A DNA stretch of 8,897 nucleotides from a bacterium (GTDB lineage: Bacteria; Spirochaetota; UBA4802; UBA5550), in contig JAAENB010000397.1 in assembly GCA_024224995.1 (NCBI GenBank), positions 1 through 8,897 of the forward strand. The letters run 5' to 3'. The notes under the pieces were generated by a model. That model searched no databases, was not told the DNA's origin, and saw only the letters and a program-made list of their open reading frames with translations. Each line of letters starts with the position of its first letter. Position 1 is the stretch's first letter. Of this stretch, positions 7,116 to 8,897 are shown piece by piece. A program made the position numbers and the translations under genes.

Positions 7116-8414
7116 TTACTCCCCCAGAGTTCGCCCCATTTTGCGGCTTATTTCTTTTTTAGTTACAAAATTAGCGATTAAATAGAGCCCCAGGTTTTTC
7201 AAACTTCCGCAGTTTGTGTTAAACTCAAGAGCCCGTTTAAAAATAGACCCGTAGCTGTTAAACTTCATCCGCATGCTGTAGCATCCTTCTTTCAGTTCAT
7301 CAGGGGTCATGCCTTTTGGCATATACATGGTATCACCCCATTTATAATCGGGATGAAGCCACCATTTATCATAAAGAAGTCTTCCTTCTTCCTCCAGCCT
7401 CGTATACAGCCGTGTCCCCGGCATTGGCATAAGAGGATTAAATTGACCAATAAAAAACTTGTTTCTTTCCGCGAAATCAAGTGTGTTTTCAAAAACATTT
7501 GCCGTATCATTGTCATAGCCGATTACAAAAGTCCCGAATATCATAATACCATGATCCTGAAGCTTCTTAATTGCTGTTTCATAGTCATTTTTGGTATTGA
7601 CTTTTTTATTCATTTGCAGCAGGTTTTGCTCATCCAGGGACTCAAACCCGATTATTGCGGCTTTACACCCGCTTTTCTGCATCAGGCGTAACAGTTCAGG
7701 ATCCCGTGCCACATCAATACTCACCTGGCATACCCATTGCACCTTCAAAGGAATGAGGGCGGTAAAAAATTCTTTTGCCAGCCGTTTATTATAGAAGACA
7801 TTATCGTCGGTTATAAAAATTATTTTTTTATTTAATGAAGCGATTTCCGCAACCACTTCGTCAATAGGCCGCTGCATGAGGTTATTATTATAAAAAGCAT
7901 CAATAGAACAGAAGTCGCAATCAAACTTGCACCCCCGGCTAAACTGAACCGGTAGAATACCGCTGTACTTCTTGCCCTTGAATATTTCCCGTGAATAGCC
8001 AATGCCTTCCATAGAAACCAGTTCTTTTTGATATCGTTTTTTGAGTTTTCCCTTTTGGGCGTCTTCTATTATTTGGGGCCAGACCCCTTCGGCATCGCCG
8101 ATTGCTACGGAATCGGCATGTTCAAGAATCTCATCGGGCATAAAGGTCGCATGGAACCCTCCCATAATTACCGGAACACCCAGTTCCCGGAAGCGGTCTG
8201 CTATAACATAGGCGCGCTTTGCCGTAAATGTCTCCACAGAAATAGCAATAAGATCCGTAGGATCGTCGTAATCAATATCTTCTACCCGGTCGTCATACAA
8301 AGCAACTTCAATATCAGGAGGCGTGAGATGAGCGAGAACCGCAAAGGCAAGGGGCTCCATAGCATCTGCCTGGCGCTCTTGTATCATATTTGGACGTATG
8401 AATGTTATTTTCAC
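7116..8414 (-). CDS. B12-binding-domain radical-SAM protein, paralog A (first gene of operon)
   Basis: This 432-residue protein starts at GTG (8414-8412). The start is supported by alignment of its N-terminus MKITFIRPNM with paralog B (MKITFIKPNI) and by GGGAGG a few bases upstream. The B12-binding-like domain (about 1-130) contains VIMGGFHAT near 82-90, without a DxHxxG histidine motif. The [4Fe-4S] cysteines are C162, C166 and C169 (RGCKFDCDFC). The core continues with FITDDNVFYN and IIGFESLDEQNL; the C-terminal DUF4070-like part has YDKWWLHPDYKWGD and MTPDELKEGCYSMRMKFNS. The shared blocks MEPL, LTPP, YDDR, VETFTAKRAY, PDE-xx-EHADS and GDAE show that the three genes arose by duplication. 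It is probably the first gene of the unit, because an AT-rich regulatory region with no ORF lies upstream. The substrate is unknown; a methylase- or cyclase-type reaction is plausible. Confidence 0.9.
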   Translation of the reverse strand: MKITFIRPNMIQERQADAMEPLAFAVLAHLTPPDIEVALYDDRVEDIDYDDPTDLIAISVETFTAKRAYVIADRFRELGVPVIMGGFHATFMPDEILEHADSVAIGDAEGVWPQIIEDAQKGKLKKRYQKELVSMEGIGYSREIFKGKKYSGILPVQFSRGCKFDCDFCSIDAFYNNNLMQRPIDEVVAEIASLNKKIIFITDDNVFYNKRLAKEFFTALIPLKVQWVCQVSIDVARDPELLRLMQKSGCKAAIIGFESLDEQNLLQMNKKVNTKNDYETAIKKLQDHGIMIFGTFVIGYDNDTANVFENTLDFAERNKFFIGQFNPLMPMPGTRLYTRLEEEGRLLYDKWWLHPDYKWGDTMYMPKGMTPDELKEGCYSMRMKFNSYGSIFKRALEFNTNCGSLKNLGLYLIANFVTKKEISRKMGRTLGE

Positions 8415-8460
8415 TGGGCCTCCCGAGAGTTAACGTTGTAAACAAAAAGATCAATATTTG

Positions 8461-8476
8461 GTATTAAAATTAATAC
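8461..8476. promoter_or_regulatory. AT-rich palindrome overlapping the candidate -10, possible operator
   Basis: GTATTAA (8461-8467) and TTAATAC (8470-8476) are perfect inverted arms separated by AA. The palindrome covers the candidate -10 hexamer of the operon, a position typical for a repressor site. The regulator is unknown, and the low sequence complexity means chance is possible. Confidence 0.35.
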
Positions 8477-8491
8477 ACCCTTCGTTTTAAA
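8463..8491 (-). promoter_or_regulatory. Candidate promoter of the radical-SAM operon
   Basis: Reading the minus strand, TTTAAA (8491-8486) and TTTAAT (8468-8463) are separated by 17 nt, about 50 nt upstream of the GTG start. The -35 match is weak. The surrounding 8420-8550 is AT-rich and has no ORF of note. Upstream, an A9 tract (8538-8530 in the minus sense) could act as an UP-like element. Confidence 0.3.
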
Positions 8492-8552
8492 GAATGACCA
8501 TTAACTTTTTATACGGCGAAAGATGCAAGTTTTTTTTTGCAAACCTATAAAA

Positions 8553-8652
8553 AAAACACAAACCGTCCGGACTTTACAAACCAAAGTCGCATAACAGGGC
8601 AAAGTGCGACTTGAATTTGCCCGGCAAAAAAAGTCCGGATGGTTTGTGTTTT
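8553..8652. repeat. Long inverted repeat with possible H-type pseudoknot in its loop
   Basis: Positions 8553-8575 pair with 8630-8652 over 23 bp. The only mismatch is G8565/T8640, which is a G-U pair in plus-strand RNA. Both flanks supply T-tracts (8654-8658 on plus; A run 8549-8556, read as T on minus), so it could act as a bidirectional terminator. The 54-nt interior is not random: 8584-8591 (AAGTCGCA) pairs with 8605-8612, and 8597-8603 (GGGCAAA), inside that loop, pairs with 8616-8622. This crossing arrangement is an H-type pseudoknot with 5-, 1- and 3-nt linkers. It sits between the radical-SAM operon and the tandem-repeat region. Terminator, regulatory leader and mobile repeat remain open. 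Confidence 0.65.
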
Positions 8653-8897
8653 CTTTTTGTCTTCCTTATAATAGCCATAAATGGCGGACACTCCTCTGAG
8701 ACCGGATCGGTATCAGAGGAACAACCAACTCCTCCGGCGGAAACCGGAACGGTGTCAGAGGAACAACCAACTCCTCCGGTGGAAACCGGAACGGTGTCAG
8801 AGGAACAACCAACTCCTCCGGTGGAAACCGGACCGGTGTCAGAGGAACAACCAACTCCTCCGGCGAAAACCGGCTCCGGTATCAGAGGAACAACCAC
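8644..8897 (+). CDS. Possible 5' end of a secreted repeat protein (uncertain, frame broken)
   Basis: One plus-strand frame, open from 8551, reads a short hydrophobic stretch LCFLFVFLIIAI followed by NGGHSSETGSV and then 14-residue repeats of the type SEEQPTPPVETGTV. Composition (Glu, Pro, Thr, Ser) and the hydrophobic lead resemble a signal peptide plus extracellular linker. No ATG is available; TTG at 8644 or 8617 would be the start, and neither has a proper SD. A one-base insertion near 8869-8881 moves the frame from SEEQP to IRGTT. Minus-strand frames across the repeat are also open, so the coding strand is not settled. It could equally be non-coding repeat DNA or a decayed gene. Confidence 0.3.
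   Translation, partial: MCFLFVFLIIAINGGHSSETGSVSEEQPTPPAETGTVSEEQPTPPVETGTVSEEQPTPPVETGPVSEEQPTPPAKTGSGIRGTT
8713..8897. repeat. 42-bp tandem repeat array, at least 4.4 units, continues past window
   Basis: Units begin at 8713, 8755, 8797 and 8839 (TCAGAGGAACAACC...), with a partial fifth from 8882; about 15 bases of a related half-unit precede the first. The first three units are 42 bp and differ at only a few sites (GCG/GTG, ACG/CCG). The fourth is 43 bp because of one extra base in its last third, where it also differs most. Being a multiple of three (14 codons), the unit length is compatible with coding in some frame. Near-identical copies indicate recent expansion. Confidence 0.9.

Noticed and set aside
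8415..8650. Cobalamin riboswitch upstream of the B12-dependent enzymes
   Set aside because: I found no B12-box sequence in the leader on the operon strand, and the long inverted repeat lies too far upstream and does not resemble that fold.
8574..8897. Minus-strand reading of the tandem repeat as a Gly/Val/Cys-rich protein
   Set aside because: The translation begins at the window edge, changes repeat phase at the unit-4 insertion and ends inside the long inverted repeat. It remains possible but is less protein-like than the plus frame.
8713..8897. CRISPR array
   Set aside because: Units are contiguous tandem copies of the whole 42 bp without unique spacers.

Overview
The window is about 8.9 kb of moderate G+C bacterial DNA that is frequently rich in CCGG. 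Shine-Dalgarno (SD) sequences and GTG starts look typically bacterial. Nothing in it is diagnostic of a phylum. B12-dependent radical-SAM enzymes suggest an anaerobic or facultatively anaerobic organism, but that is inference from gene content alone.

Layout. At the left edge, on the minus strand, is the 5' end of a flavodoxin-domain protein (1-212). A 379-bp divergent intergenic region (213-591) follows. It contains a large, near-perfect structured inverted repeat (341-445) and a small GC-rich hairpin (474-493). A GH3-family acyl-acid-amido synthetase (592-2274, plus strand) then runs convergently into a five-gene minus-strand block. In transcription order that block is three paralogous B12-binding radical-SAM proteins (8414-7116, 7017-5632, 5632-4295), a PA-domain M28 metallopeptidase (4274-2976) and an unrecognised multi-pass membrane protein (2965-2282). 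The last four genes are separated by 20 nt or less, and two of them overlap by one base (TAGTG). The first is separated from the second by 98 nt.

Upstream of the operon (8415-8550) lies a candidate promoter overlapping an AT-rich palindrome. Further right is a long inverted repeat (8553-8652) whose loop can be folded as an H-type pseudoknot. The window ends in a 42-bp tandem repeat (8713-8897). In one plus-strand frame the repeat encodes a 14-residue Glu/Pro/Thr-rich repeat preceded by a short hydrophobic stretch. The last complete unit carries a one-base insertion that breaks that frame.

How the genes may work together. The three radical-SAM proteins share an N-terminal B12-binding-like domain, a CxxxCxxC [4Fe-4S] site and a KWWL-containing C-terminal region resembling DUF4070. 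That architecture is known from B12-dependent radical-SAM methylases and cyclases acting on lipids, tetrapyrroles and natural products. With a membrane protein and a peptidase in the same transcription unit, and an ATP-dependent acyl-acid/amine ligase ending 7 bp away, the locus could plausibly build or modify a small molecule or lipid. No specific product can be assigned from the sequence.
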